Source: DATAXP01 sp036272935 (lineage in GTDB: Bacteria; Planctomycetota; Planctomycetia; Pirellulales; PNKZ01). Taken from it: a stretch of DNA of 64,000 nt. Positions 16,720 through 25,873 of this stretch are shown here, piece after piece (the stretch's first letter is position 1; each line of letters opens with the position of its first letter). The translations under genes were made by a program, and so were the position numbers. The stretch is taken from positions 1 to 64,000 of the forward strand of contig DATAXP010000011.1 of NCBI GenBank assembly GCA_036272935.1, given 5' to 3'. The notes below the pieces were generated by a model. That model did no database searches. It was not told the DNA's origin and saw nothing but the letters and a program-made list of their open reading frames with translations.

Positions 16720-17403
16720 ATGGGGTCGCAAACTCCCGGGTTGCGGGAATTGAACTTGTGGATTGTGCTGGTCTTTGTCGGGCTGGTGCTGGGCGTGCTC
16801 GGCGGTGCCGCATGGTGCATCGGCTGCCTGGCGACTGCCGCCATCGGGCTGACGTTCACCGGCATTCGCATCTACAACGATTTGCATCGGTCAGCCAAGT
16901 TTGTTCGGCCGGTGCGCTCGAGTGCCGCGAAGCGACAACCTCGGGCGCCGCTGCCTGTGCGCGACGTGCCACGACGCGACGAGACGCCGGTGGCCGTCGA
17001 GCGACTGATGGATCGGTTTTGCGAAAAGCAAAGTTTGCCCGTCGACCGGCGCTCGCGCACCAGAACGATGACCAAGCGCGGGCTGCTGACGATTTCGTCG
17101 TGCGCCGCGACGGAACCGCGATGGTCGACCAGCGCGTGCCTGAAAGATATTTCGGGCTACGGGCTCGGCTTCGTCCACGAAGAGCCGGTGCCGCTGGGGC
17201 TGGCGGTCGTGACGTTCTCGATCGACGGTGGACCGTTGTCGCTCGAGGTCGACATCCGCTGGTCGAAACAGATTTCGAAGAAGTGGCACAACAGCGGCGG
17301 CTTCTTTCTCGGCACTCGGCAGACGCAGGATACGATCGACCAGATTCTCGATCAGCACCTGGTTGCCGACCTGGGCTCGGTCGGCCGAGACGCCATCGCC
17401 TGA
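16720..17403 (+). CDS. PilZ-like membrane protein
   Basis: A 227-residue protein with two N-terminal hydrophobic segments forming a hairpin (about 12-50) and a C-terminal domain (about 110-205) resembling PilZ: KDISGYGLGFVHEEPVPLG, a strand-rich stretch, then DIRWSKQ and SGGFFLG. PilZ domains bind cyclic di-GMP, but the arginine-rich RxxxR motif is only loosely matched (RRSRTRTMTKR), so ligand binding is uncertain. The ATG at 16720 is backed by GAGGAG three bases upstream; a GTG at 16696 would add eight residues. It stands alone between the oxidoreductase and the TPR operon. Confidence 0.6.
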   Translation: MGSQTPGLRELNLWIVLVFVGLVLGVLGGAAWCIGCLATAAIGLTFTGIRIYNDLHRSAKFVRPVRSSAAKRQPRAPLPVRDVPRRDETPVAVERLMDRFCEKQSLPVDRRSRTRTMTKRGLLTISSCAATEPRWSTSACLKDISGYGLGFVHEEPVPLGLAVVTFSIDGGPLSLEVDIRWSKQISKKWHNSGGFFLGTRQTQDTIDQILDQHLVADLGSVGRDAIA

Positions 17404-17691
17404 TCCGTGCCGCGGCGGGCACGCTCGACCCGTTTCGACCGCTACGACCGGCGCCGCGAGATGCGGCAAGCCGGCGACCGGGCCGGGCCGGTGAAATTGC
17501 TTGCCGATGCTCCGGCAGGTCTATAAGCTGAAACTGCGTGGCTGGGCCGGTCGTAAGGTCTCCCCGCAACCACGGCAGGGCGGGTCCGCGGGTCCGCGCA
17601 AAGCCATTGGCCGTCGCTCGTTTGAAACGGCCAGTCCGCTCGTTCAAAATCTTTCGTCTTCGCGCTTCGTAAGAATCGAGGAAGCATCAGG

Positions 17692-20600
17692 ATGAACCGT
17701 CGTTTTCGCGGCCGGGTGGCCGTACTGCGTATCGCAGGCTTCGCACTGGCGGCCCTGCTGACCGCCACGGCCGGTGCCCTCGCCGGCGAGCCGTTTCAGA
17801 AGTTTCTCGACGGCCTGCGCGAGAAAGAGTTGTACGACGCCGCGATGGACTATCTGGCCGAGATGAACGCCAGCGCGCTCATCTCCGCCCAGCAGAAAGC
17901 GACGATTCCGTACGAGGAAGGCAAGACGCTGATCGACTGGGCGCGCGAAGACGCCGATGTGAAGAACAAGACCAAGAATCTCGACCTGGCGCGCGAAAAG
18001 CTGCAAGGGTTCATCAAGGCCAATTCGTCGAGCGAGCTGGCCGGCAGCGCCTCGATGCAATTAGGCAATGTGCTCATCCTGCGCGGCGGCATGTTGCTGG
18101 AAAGCTCGGCCCGTCCGTCGAACCTGGCCCAGAAAGATACGCTGCTCAAGCAATCGCGCGATCTGTTCAGCGAGGCCAAGGACGTCTTCAAGAAAGCGGA
18201 AGACGACTACGAAAAACTGGTCAATCAATACAAGGGTGTGCCGCCGGCCAACGACAACGCTTGGGTGGAGAAGCGCGACACGGTGCGGCAGGCATTCTTG
18301 CAGGCGAACCTGTACTCGGCGGCGGTGTTGCAAGAGATCGCCAAGACGTACAAGCCCGGCAGCAAGGAACACAAAGAGGCGCTGGTCGCCGCGGGCGACA
18401 AGTACAAGCACATCTACGAGCGTTGGCGGACGTTGATGGCCGGCCAGTTGGCCCGGATCAAGCAAGCGCAGTGCATCCAAGACCTGGGCGACGCGAAGAC
18501 GGCGATCGGCCTGTACAACGACATTCTGAACCAGCCCGACGAGCTGCCCGAGTTCCGCAAGCTCAAGGCCAGCGCGCTCTACCGCACGCAGCAGTGCTGG
18601 CTCAGCGAGTCGCAGAAGAACCCCGAGCTGGCGCACAAGCTGGGCAAGGAGTTTCTCGATAAATCGCGCCCCGACGAAGCCAAGCAGCCCGATTGGCTTG
18701 CGGTGCGGTATTACACGGCACTGGCGGCCAAGCAGTTGGCCGATTCGCTCACCGACAAGGAATCGGGACGCAAGAAAACGCTGCTGGCCGAAGCGAAGGA
18801 CAACGCCAAGTTCGTCGCCGGCGTGCGCGGCACGTATCGCGAGGATGGCCGCGTGCTGCTGACGCAAGTCACCGGCAAAGAAGAAGTGCAGAAGGAGCCG
18901 ACCAACTTTGCCGAGGCGCTCGAGCGCGGTCAAGAGTATCTCGACGAGATGCAGGCGAAGCAGACCGCGGCGAGCATGGGGAGCGTGATGGGCAACCCCG
19001 AGGACAAGCCCAAGCTCGAGCAAGAGGCGGTCGCCGCACGCGAGACAGCGGTGAAGTATTTCCAGATGGCGCTCAAGCTGCGCGATCCAGAAACAAAGAT
19101 CGAAGAGGTAAACACGGTCCGCTACTACCTGTGCTTCCTCGATTATCAGGCCGGCCGGTTCTACGACGCCGCGGTGCTGGGAGAGTTTTTGGCGCGACGG
19201 TATCCCGGGAGCGCTGGTGGTCGGCCGGCGGCAAAGATTGCGCTGGCGGCGTATCAGCAGTGCTACAGAGACAAGCAGATGCCGCCGGCGCTGAAGAGCT
19301 TCGACCTGGGCCGGATGCAACAGCTTGCCACGTACATCGCCCAGCGCTGGACCGGCGAACCCGAGGCCGAAGAAGCCTGGGCCACTTTGCTTTCGATGGC
19401 GGTCGTCGAACGCGATCTGAAGGGGGCCAGCGAATACTTGTCGAAGCTGGCTGAAGACAGTCCCCGCCGCGGCGAATCGGAAATCAAGGTGGGCCAGGCT
19501 TACTGGGGCGCTTATCTGACCGAGCAGCGCAAGGAAGGCGAAGAGCGGATGCCCCCCGCAAAGCTCGACGCCTTGGTGAAACAAGCCCGCGAGCTGCTCG
19601 AAAAAGGCATCGGCCGCGTGAAGGAAGGGGTGAAGTCGGGCTCGCCGATCACGCCGGACCTGGTCTACGGTGCCTTGTCGCTGGCGCAGATTTATCTGAA
19701 CGATGGCAAGCCGGACCTGGCGATCAAGACGCTGGAAGACCCGGAGATCGGCCCGCTGACGCTCACCCGGGCCAAGCACGCCGTGGTGCTACAAGCCAAT
19801 AGCCCGATTCCGGTCGAGGCGTACAAGTCGGCCCTGCGGGCCTATGTCGAGGGCAAGGAACTCGACAAGGCACAGGCGGCAATCAAGGAGCTCGAAGAGC
19901 TGGTCGCCGCCAACGGCGCAGCAGGCGAGGCCGAGCTGACCCGCATTTACGTGTCGATGGGCCGCGCCCTGGAAGACCAGATCAAAGCGCTCAAGCAAGG
20001 GGGCAAGGACGACGACGCCAAGAAGGTCACCAGCAGCTTTGAAGTGTTCCTCGACAAGATCAAGGAAGGCGAAGGGGCAAATTTCCAGTCGCTCAACTGG
20101 GTGGCTGAGACGTTCTTCAGCCTCGGGGCGGGTTTTGACACACAAGATGGCAAGCCGGCCACCGGCGACGCCGAGACGTACTACAAGAAATCGCTGGCCA
20201 CCGACGAGAAGATATTGGGCTTGATCGATGCCGACAAGGCGTTCGCGCCGACGCCCGATTCGGTGTACGCCGTGCGGTTGCGGATTGCCCGGGTCTATCG
20301 CCGGCTGGGCAAGTACAAGGACGCGGTCGATCTGATCGAGGCCATTCTCAAGCAAAAGCCGATGCTCGTCGAGGCGCAGATCGATGGTGCGCGTGCGTTC
20401 ATGGATTGGGCCCAAGAGAACCCTGCCTATTACAATCTCGCGATTACCGGCGGGCGCAAGGGCGCAGATGGAAAGAACACGATCTTTGGCTGGCTCGATT
20501 TGGGCCGGCGGCTACAAAGCTCGTTGGCCGGCGCGCAGGGGATCGACGCGCAAACCGTCCATACGATGCAGTCCTGGTTCTTCGAGGCGCGATACTTTTT

Positions 20601-21078
20601 GTCCGTCGCGCATACGAGCATTGCCATGACCGAGGCGACGCCTGATAAGAAGACGAAGTTCTTGAACGACGCGCTGAACGACATCCGCATCACGGCACGT
20701 CTGACGCCGGTGCTGATGACGCCGGAGTGGCTGGAGTGGCAGGAAAAGTTCGACGCACAAGCCAAGACCGTGCAAAAGCTGCTGAACCAAAAACCCGACG
20801 GGCTCAGCGTGCTAACGGCCCAGGAAACGCCGGTTGAAGCGGCAAACGCCGGCCCGTCGGCGCTAACGCCGGCAACGCCGGGATCGGTGGAACCCGCCAC
20901 CGCGTTGACGACTGCCAGCAAGCCGGAGCAATCGGGCGGCAGCATGGTGCTGGTGATTGCCCTTGTGCTCGGCTTGGCGGTCGTGGTCGTCGTGGTGGTC
21001 GTATTTGCCATGCGCAAGAGCCCGCCAGTGCGGCGCCCCGCGTCTGCTGCAAGCTTTGAAGCGATGACGAAGCAATGA
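17692..21078 (+). CDS. Giant TPR-like secreted, C-terminally anchored protein
   Basis: An 1128-residue protein with a Sec signal peptide (1-30, ALAGEP), a very long alpha-helical region of degenerate tetratricopeptide-like repeats (about 40-1030) and one C-terminal membrane segment (about 1085-1104) followed by a short basic tail. It would expose a huge solenoid in the periplasm, anchored in the inner membrane. It heads an operon with a second TPR protein and an ExbB-ExbD-ExbD motor, so it could be the scaffold or transducer of the motor in place of TonB/TolA (inference). No enzyme motif is seen. The start is ATG 17692 with a weak AGGA. Confidence 0.85.
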   Translation: MNRRFRGRVAVLRIAGFALAALLTATAGALAGEPFQKFLDGLREKELYDAAMDYLAEMNASALISAQQKATIPYEEGKTLIDWAREDADVKNKTKNLDLAREKLQGFIKANSSSELAGSASMQLGNVLILRGGMLLESSARPSNLAQKDTLLKQSRDLFSEAKDVFKKAEDDYEKLVNQYKGVPPANDNAWVEKRDTVRQAFLQANLYSAAVLQEIAKTYKPGSKEHKEALVAAGDKYKHIYERWRTLMAGQLARIKQAQCIQDLGDAKTAIGLYNDILNQPDELPEFRKLKASALYRTQQCWLSESQKNPELAHKLGKEFLDKSRPDEAKQPDWLAVRYYTALAAKQLADSLTDKESGRKKTLLAEAKDNAKFVAGVRGTYREDGRVLLTQVTGKEEVQKEPTNFAEALERGQEYLDEMQAKQTAASMGSVMGNPEDKPKLEQEAVAARETAVKYFQMALKLRDPETKIEEVNTVRYYLCFLDYQAGRFYDAAVLGEFLARRYPGSAGGRPAAKIALAAYQQCYRDKQMPPALKSFDLGRMQQLATYIAQRWTGEPEAEEAWATLLSMAVVERDLKGASEYLSKLAEDSPRRGESEIKVGQAYWGAYLTEQRKEGEERMPPAKLDALVKQARELLEKGIGRVKEGVKSGSPITPDLVYGALSLAQIYLNDGKPDLAIKTLEDPEIGPLTLTRAKHAVVLQANSPIPVEAYKSALRAYVEGKELDKAQAAIKELEELVAANGAAGEAELTRIYVSMGRALEDQIKALKQGGKDDDAKKVTSSFEVFLDKIKEGEGANFQSLNWVAETFFSLGAGFDTQDGKPATGDAETYYKKSLATDEKILGLIDADKAFAPTPDSVYAVRLRIARVYRRLGKYKDAVDLIEAILKQKPMLVEAQIDGARAFMDWAQENPAYYNLAITGGRKGADGKNTIFGWLDLGRRLQSSLAGAQGIDAQTVHTMQSWFFEARYFLSVAHTSIAMTEATPDKKTKFLNDALNDIRITARLTPVLMTPEWLEWQEKFDAQAKTVQKLLNQKPDGLSVLTAQETPVEAANAGPSALTPATPGSVEPATALTTASKPEQSGGSMVLVIALVLGLAVVVVVVVVFAMRKSPPVRRPASAASFEAMTKQ

Positions 21079-21158
21079 GCTGGCGCCTGTCGCCGCAAAC
21101 CCATTCGGTCCATTCGTACAATCCACAGAACAACCCATCGTCTTGCGGAGCACTTGTT

Positions 21159-22187
21159 ATGCGTTTGCGTGCCGCCTTGGTGGCCGGAGTCTTGGCGATT
21201 TTCAGCGTGACCCACGCCCTGGCACTCGACGCCGTGCGCCGGTTGTCGGGGCCAACCGTCAGCGGTTCGATCACCAAGATGACCGCCACGGAAGTGACGG
21301 TCGAAAAGAAAGTCGGCGGGGCCGAAACGGTGCCCGTGACCGACATCGTCGAGGTGATGTTCGACAACGAGCCGGCGCAGCTCAAGGGTGCGCATCGCGA
21401 CATCGAAAACGGATCGTTCGAGAACGCGCTGGCGACGCTCGATAAGATCGACGTGGCCGGCATCTCGCGCGCTGAGATTCAGGCCGAGTTGCAGTTCCTC
21501 AAAGCGCTGTGCCAGGCGAAGCTGGCGCTGGCCGGCGGCGGCGACGTGAACGCGGCCGGCAAGGCCATGAACGATTTCATCGTCAAGCACCCGAGCAACT
21601 ACCATTGGCTCGCGGCCAACGAAATCGTGGGCGATCTGCTGGTCGCCACCGGCAAGTTCGACGCCGCCCGGCAGTTCTACGGCCAACTAGAGAAGTCGCC
21701 CTTCCCCGACTACAAGGCCCGGGCCGGCGTGGCGCTGGGCAAGTCGATGGTGGCCGAAGGAAAGTATCCCGAGGCGCTCAAGCAATTCGAAGCGGTGCTC
21801 GCGCTGCCGGCCGGCAAGGGGAGCGGCGCCGATGCTCAGCGCCTGGCCGCCACGCTGGGCAAAGCGGCATGCCTGGCGCAAAGCGGCAAGCCCGACGACG
21901 GCATCAAGCTGGTGCAGGACGTGATTGCCGGCGCCGATGCCGAAGACGCGCCGCTGATGGCCCAGGCATATGTCACCTTGGGCAACTGCTACCTGAAGAA
22001 ACCCGATTCGCAGAAGCAAGCGCTGTTGGCTTACCTGCACGTTGACGTGCTGTATTTCTCGCAGCCGCAGGCGCACGCCGAGGCGCTCAAGCACCTGGCG
22101 ATCCTGTGGAACGAGTTGAACAAGCCGGAGCGGGCCAGCCAGGTGCAGCAAACGCTGAAGGATCGCTACGGCGGCGGCGCCCAGTAA
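21159..22187 (+). CDS. Secreted TPR protein of the ExbBD operon
   Basis: A 342-residue protein with a signal peptide (1-23, VTHALA), a small beta-rich N-terminal region (LSGPTVSGSITKMTATEVTV, about 29-48) and then TPR-like helical pairs (about 75-340, for example FDAARQFYGQLEKSPFPDY and EALKQFEAVLALP). GGAG lies about 9 bases before the ATG at 21159. It is 80 bases after the giant TPR gene and 141 before exbB. Likely periplasmic, partnering the motor or the large TPR protein. Confidence 0.82.
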   Translation: MRLRAALVAGVLAIFSVTHALALDAVRRLSGPTVSGSITKMTATEVTVEKKVGGAETVPVTDIVEVMFDNEPAQLKGAHRDIENGSFENALATLDKIDVAGISRAEIQAELQFLKALCQAKLALAGGGDVNAAGKAMNDFIVKHPSNYHWLAANEIVGDLLVATGKFDAARQFYGQLEKSPFPDYKARAGVALGKSMVAEGKYPEALKQFEAVLALPAGKGSGADAQRLAATLGKAACLAQSGKPDDGIKLVQDVIAGADAEDAPLMAQAYVTLGNCYLKKPDSQKQALLAYLHVDVLYFSQPQAHAEALKHLAILWNELNKPERASQVQQTLKDRYGGGAQ

Positions 22188-22328
22188 CGGCCAACCCACG
22201 GTACGAACGGTATCACTTGTACCGGCGGGATCAAAACCGGCGGCATTTGCTTTACGCTGCCAGAAGCCACGATTAGACTGAGCTTTTGAACGTCCCTTCC
22301 TGCCTGTTCTCGCGGAGACTCACTTGCG

Positions 22329-23195
22329 ATGGTTCCGAAGGATTCTCGGACGGCCCGGTATGCGCGCCGTCGTCTAACGTTTTCGTTATTGGCCGTCGCG
22401 TGGTTCGCCTGCGGCGGATGGATGTTTCTTTCGCCGCAAGCCCGAGCGCAGGACGACGCCAAGGACGCGGCCGCGGCGGCTGCCGCCGGCGAAAACCCGG
22501 CTCCCGCAGGCGCACCGGCCGGCGCCCCCGGCGCTTCGACCGACGAGACCACAGCGCCGCCGGTCGCGGAAAGCCAGCTCACGTTCTTTTACAACGCGCT
22601 CGGATTGAAGTACGTCATTGCCTTCTCGATCATTTCCTTCGCATTTGTCGCCTTGGTGGTGATGAACTTTCTGACGCTGCGGCGCAATTCCATTGTGCCG
22701 ACGGCCCTGGTCGAGGGCTTCGAAGCTCACTTGAACGAGAAGCGTTATCAGGACGCTTACGAACTGGCCAAGAGCGACGATTCATTCCTGGGGCACGTGC
22801 TGGCCGCAGGGCTGGGCAAGCTGCAATCGGGCTACGCCCAGGCGATCGAAGCGATGCAGGAAGTCGGCGAAGAGGAAACTCTGCGGCTCGAGCAGCGGCT
22901 CAGCTACATCGCGCTCATCGGCACGATCGCACCGATGGTCGGCCTGCTGGGCACGGTCGACGGAATGGTGCAGAGCTTCCAGGTCATCGCGCGCAGCACC
23001 ACGCAGCCGAAGCCCTCGGAACTTGCCCAAGGTATTTCGATGGCGCTCATCACGACGCTCGTTGGATTGTGGATCGCCATTCCGGCCATCATGTTCTTTG
23101 GCATCTTCCGCAACCGAATGTCGCGGTTCGTGCTCGAAGTGGGCGTGATGAGCGAAGGACTGATGGGCCGCTTCTCGACCGTGGGTAAGAAGTAG
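22329..23195 (+). CDS. MotA/TolQ/ExbB proton channel family protein
   Basis: A 288-residue proton-channel subunit. After a signal-like N-terminal segment and an Ala/Pro/Gly-rich linker (about 45-80) come three membrane segments (about 92-115, 195-220 and 235-260). The family motif GTIAPMVGLLGTVDGMVQSF, followed by helix residues GISMALITTLVGLWIAIPA, identifies the ExbB/TolQ fold, a pentameric channel that with ExbD converts proton flow to work on the outer membrane. The extended N-terminus is typical of planctomycete members. The next gene, exbD, starts 11 bases downstream. Confidence 0.93.
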   Translation: MVPKDSRTARYARRRLTFSLLAVAWFACGGWMFLSPQARAQDDAKDAAAAAAAGENPAPAGAPAGAPGASTDETTAPPVAESQLTFFYNALGLKYVIAFSIISFAFVALVVMNFLTLRRNSIVPTALVEGFEAHLNEKRYQDAYELAKSDDSFLGHVLAAGLGKLQSGYAQAIEAMQEVGEEETLRLEQRLSYIALIGTIAPMVGLLGTVDGMVQSFQVIARSTTQPKPSELAQGISMALITTLVGLWIAIPAIMFFGIFRNRMSRFVLEVGVMSEGLMGRFSTVGKK

Positions 23196-23206
23196 GATTC
23201 CCCGCG

Positions 23207-23707
23207 ATGCCCAAGCGCAAGCAACACGACGTCTCGGCCGAAGCCGACATGACGCCGATGATCGACATGACGTTCCAGTTGATCGCCTTCTTCATGGTGC
23301 TGATCAACTTTGCCGAAGATAACCAGAACGCGCTGGTGAAGCTGCCGAGCAGCGAACTGGCCAAGATTCCCGAGGAGCAGATCGCTTCGCCGATTGTGCT
23401 GCAGGTATCGAAGGAAGGGAAAGTCGTCTTCAACGGCGACGAGCTGCCGATCGGCGGCCCGCAGCTCAAGAAGGCCCTGCTGAACGAAGCGCAGATTCTG
23501 CGGGCCAAGAACCTCGATCCTTCGGTGGCCAACATCATCATCCGCGGCCACGGTCTGGTGCCAACCGGCAAGGTGCAAGAGCTGATCAAGGTCTGCCAGG
23601 ACACTAAGTTCGAAAAGTTCTCGCTCCGCGCCGAACAAGGCAAACCGAAGGCCGACAGCGATTTCCTGAAAGAGCCAAAGAAACCAAACGCCGGCATTCG
23701 CGGCTGA
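23207..23707 (+). CDS. ExbD/TolR family protein, copy 1
   Basis: A 166-residue ExbD/TolR protein with a single N-terminal membrane helix carrying the essential Asp (ADMTPMIDMTFQLIAFF; Asp19 in MIDM) and a periplasmic domain ending VQELIKVCQDTKFEKFSL. It should form a dimer inside the ExbB pentamer. It follows exbB by 11 bases and is followed by a second, different exbD. Confidence 0.93.
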   Translation: MPKRKQHDVSAEADMTPMIDMTFQLIAFFMVLINFAEDNQNALVKLPSSELAKIPEEQIASPIVLQVSKEGKVVFNGDELPIGGPQLKKALLNEAQILRAKNLDPSVANIIIRGHGLVPTGKVQELIKVCQDTKFEKFSLRAEQGKPKADSDFLKEPKKPNAGIRG

Positions 23708-23715
23708 ACATGGAA

Positions 23716-23758
23716 GCCCCCAGTCCCTAGCCCCCAGTCCCTAGCCCCCAGCCCCCTT
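23716..23758. repeat. C-rich microrepeat between the two exbD genes
   Basis: Three imperfect copies of CCCCCAGTCCCTAG fill most of the gap between the exbD genes. Such tracts recur in planctomycete gaps; no function is evident. Confidence 0.6.
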
Positions 23759-23770
23759 GCATCCGTCGTC

Positions 23771-24229
23771 ATGAAAAGCCGCCGCAAGCCGATGTCCGAC
23801 AAGGTCGAGCAGCAGATGACGCCGATGATCGACATCGTGTTTCAACTGCTCACGTTCTTCGTGATGAGCTTTAAGATCGCCACGCAGGAAGGGGACTTCA
23901 ACATCAAGATGCCGATCGGCCTTTCGGCCAGCCAGAACAATTCCGAGGTGCAGCCGATCAAGGTGCGAATGATCGCCGCCAAGGGAGGCAGCCTCGCGGA
24001 GATTCGCATCGGCGATCGCGGCCTGGGAACCAGCTTCCAAGCACTGCAGAGCGAGATCGCCGCGATGGCCGGTGCCGATCTCGAGGTCGAATTCGATTGC
24101 GACTACAACCTGCACTACAACAACGTGATGAACGCGATCACTGCGGTCAGCGGTCGACGGCAAGGTGAGAAAATCATCAAGTACGTCGACAAGATCAAGT
24201 TCTCGCCCCCGCGCGTACCGCAGGGATGA
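23771..24229 (+). CDS. ExbD/TolR family protein, copy 2
   Basis: A 152-residue ExbD/TolR paralogue with the membrane signature QQMTPMIDIVFQLLTFFVM (Asp in MIDI) and a periplasmic domain containing NNVMNAITAVSGRRQGEKI. Together with copy 1 it could form an ExbD heterodimer, a common planctomycete arrangement. The 63-base gap from copy 1 contains a CCCCCAGTCCCTAG microrepeat. It is convergent with scpB, leaving 14 bases between the two stops. Confidence 0.92.
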   Translation: MKSRRKPMSDKVEQQMTPMIDIVFQLLTFFVMSFKIATQEGDFNIKMPIGLSASQNNSEVQPIKVRMIAAKGGSLAEIRIGDRGLGTSFQALQSEIAAMAGADLEVEFDCDYNLHYNNVMNAITAVSGRRQGEKIIKYVDKIKFSPPRVPQG

Positions 24230-24243
24230 CCATTCGCTTGCGG

Positions 24244-24981
24244 TTACCCCGGTTCGGCGTTCGTCTCGCGCGGCAGTTCGTCGAGGCTGGCCAGGCCGAA
24301 TAACTGCAAGAACCGCTCGGTCACGCGGTATTGCGACTTCCTGCTGCCGGCGACGCGCTCGACCGCCAACAGCCGCCGCCGGACCAATTGCGACAACACC
24401 CGGTAGCTGGGCGCACCGCGTAGCCGCGAGATCTCATCGGTCGCCAGCGGGCCGCGGTAGGCCACCAGCGCCAGCGCCTCCAGGGCCGCCCGCGACAGCT
24501 TCGCCTGGCGCACCCGCTGCCGCGTCTTCTCGCGCAGCGCCTCGAACGCCGGGCGCAGCTCCATGCGGTACCCTTCGCCGACGCTGGCGATCGTGTACGG
24601 GCAGCGGTTCGCCTGGTACTCGGCGTTCAACTCCCGCACCCATTCGTCGATCTCCGCCGTGCGCACTCCGCGCATCAGAGCGGCGATCTGCGCCGCCGAA
24701 ATCGGCTCGTTCCCCGGCGCGCCGACGAACAGCATCGCCTCGATGATCGCGCGGGGCGAGGTTTCGTGGTCCTGGCCATCGTCGGCTTGGGCGATCCGCA
24801 GCCGATCGACCACCTGCGGCAGCACGTCGCCGTCCGAGTCGCCTGGCTCACTGGCGAACGAATCGCTGCAATACGGATCGCCGCCGCCTGCCAGCCGCGC
24901 CGCCAGCAGCTCGCTCACGCTGTCGAGCGGCAGTCCGTGGTCGACGGGTCGTCGCGGCGGATTAGGTGGCTGCTGCGTCAT
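24244..24981 (-). CDS. scpB: Segregation and condensation protein B
   Basis: A 245-residue ScpB, the winged-helix kleisin-partner of the SMC-ScpA-ScpB condensin that organises and segregates the chromosome. The core (about 75-235) carries the two winged-helix domains: AIIEAMLFVGAPGNEPISA and LEALALVAYRGPLATDEI, followed by ISRLRGAPSYRVLSQLVRR. The N-terminal 70 residues are a poorly conserved extension, usual in planctomycetes. ATG 24981 is preferred; a GTG at 25014 would add 11 residues. scpA is not adjacent, which is atypical. Confidence 0.88.
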   Translation of the reverse strand: MTQQPPNPPRRPVDHGLPLDSVSELLAARLAGGGDPYCSDSFASEPGDSDGDVLPQVVDRLRIAQADDGQDHETSPRAIIEAMLFVGAPGNEPISAAQIAALMRGVRTAEIDEWVRELNAEYQANRCPYTIASVGEGYRMELRPAFEALREKTRQRVRQAKLSRAALEALALVAYRGPLATDEISRLRGAPSYRVLSQLVRRRLLAVERVAGSRKSQYRVTERFLQLFGLASLDELPRETNAEPG

Positions 24982-25018
24982 CCGTGTACCACAAGGCTGC
25001 CGCGGCTTACCCACACGA

Positions 25019-25867
25019 TCACGACCGCTTGCGCCATTCTTGTTTCATGAAAGCCAGGCCGTCGCGGGCTAGTTGCTCTTCGCTGTCGAACATCCGCCGC
25101 CAGATGCGCGTGGCGGCCGCCAGTGCCGGCAGGGCCAGGCCAAATGCCTCGACCGTCATCCAACCGTCGTAGCCAGTTTGCTTGAGCGTGTCGAACGTCT
25201 CGGCCCAGGCGACGTGGCCGCGCCCCGGCGTGCTGCGATCGTTCTCGGAGATGTGTACGTGTACGGTCATGTCGGCGCAGGCGCGGATCGCGTCGGCGAT
25301 GCTCTTCTCCTCGATGTTGGCATGGAACGTGTCGTACATCATCCGGCAGAGCGGATGGTTGACTTCCTTGCAGAAGCGCGCCGTGTCGGCCGCGGTGTTC
25401 AGCAGGTAGCACTCGAAGCGGTTCAGATACTCGACCGACAAGGTCACGCCACAGGTGGCGGCATGCTCGGCCATGGCGCGGATGCTCTCGACGCCGCGCC
25501 GCAATTCGTCGGCCGTGGCCGCCGCTCCGCTGAAGCTGCCGAGCGCCGAATGAAATGGCCCGGCGAGGATCGTCGCCCCTGCCGCCTGGCAGCATTCCAG
25601 GGCCAGCTTGTTGTTGGCCAGGGCGCGCTCGCGCACGGCACGGTCGGGGCTGATCGGATTGTCGTCAACGCCACGGCAGGTGACCGCTGTCCGCTCGAGC
25701 CCCGCGTCGTCGAGCCAAAGTCCCACGACCGCGAACTTATCGGGATTCAGGTCGAACACTGGCAACTCGACGCCGTCGTAACCCAGGTCCTTCAAGCGCT
25801 GGAGCACTGGCCGATGGACCTCGGTGACGTTATCGGTCCACAGCAGCATGTTCATGCCGAACTTCAT
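25019..25867 (-). CDS. Sugar phosphate isomerase/epimerase (D-psicose/tagatose 3-epimerase like)
   Basis: A 282-residue TIM-barrel protein of the AP-endonuclease-2/xylose-isomerase-like superfamily. The segment SVEYLNRFECYLLNTAADT (about 143-161) matches the metal-binding Glu and the substrate loop of ketose 3-epimerases; other ligands are likely D178 and H181 (MMYDTFHANIEE), H203-H205 (VHVHIS) and the distal Glu (MTVEAFG). It would interconvert ketoses such as fructose and psicose or act on a related sugar. Cytoplasmic, as there is no signal peptide. It lies seven bases after the unknown gene at 25874 on the same strand. Confidence 0.85.
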   Translation of the reverse strand: MKFGMNMLLWTDNVTEVHRPVLQRLKDLGYDGVELPVFDLNPDKFAVVGLWLDDAGLERTAVTCRGVDDNPISPDRAVRERALANNKLALECCQAAGATILAGPFHSALGSFSGAAATADELRRGVESIRAMAEHAATCGVTLSVEYLNRFECYLLNTAADTARFCKEVNHPLCRMMYDTFHANIEEKSIADAIRACADMTVHVHISENDRSTPGRGHVAWAETFDTLKQTGYDGWMTVEAFGLALPALAAATRIWRRMFDSEEQLARDGLAFMKQEWRKRS

Positions 25868-25873
25868 AGCCGC

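Noticed and set aside
18061..19779. A 572-codon minus-strand open frame inside the giant TPR gene
   Set aside because: High-GC codon bias opens the opposite frame; the residues show no domain and the sense frame has clear TPR content and operon context.
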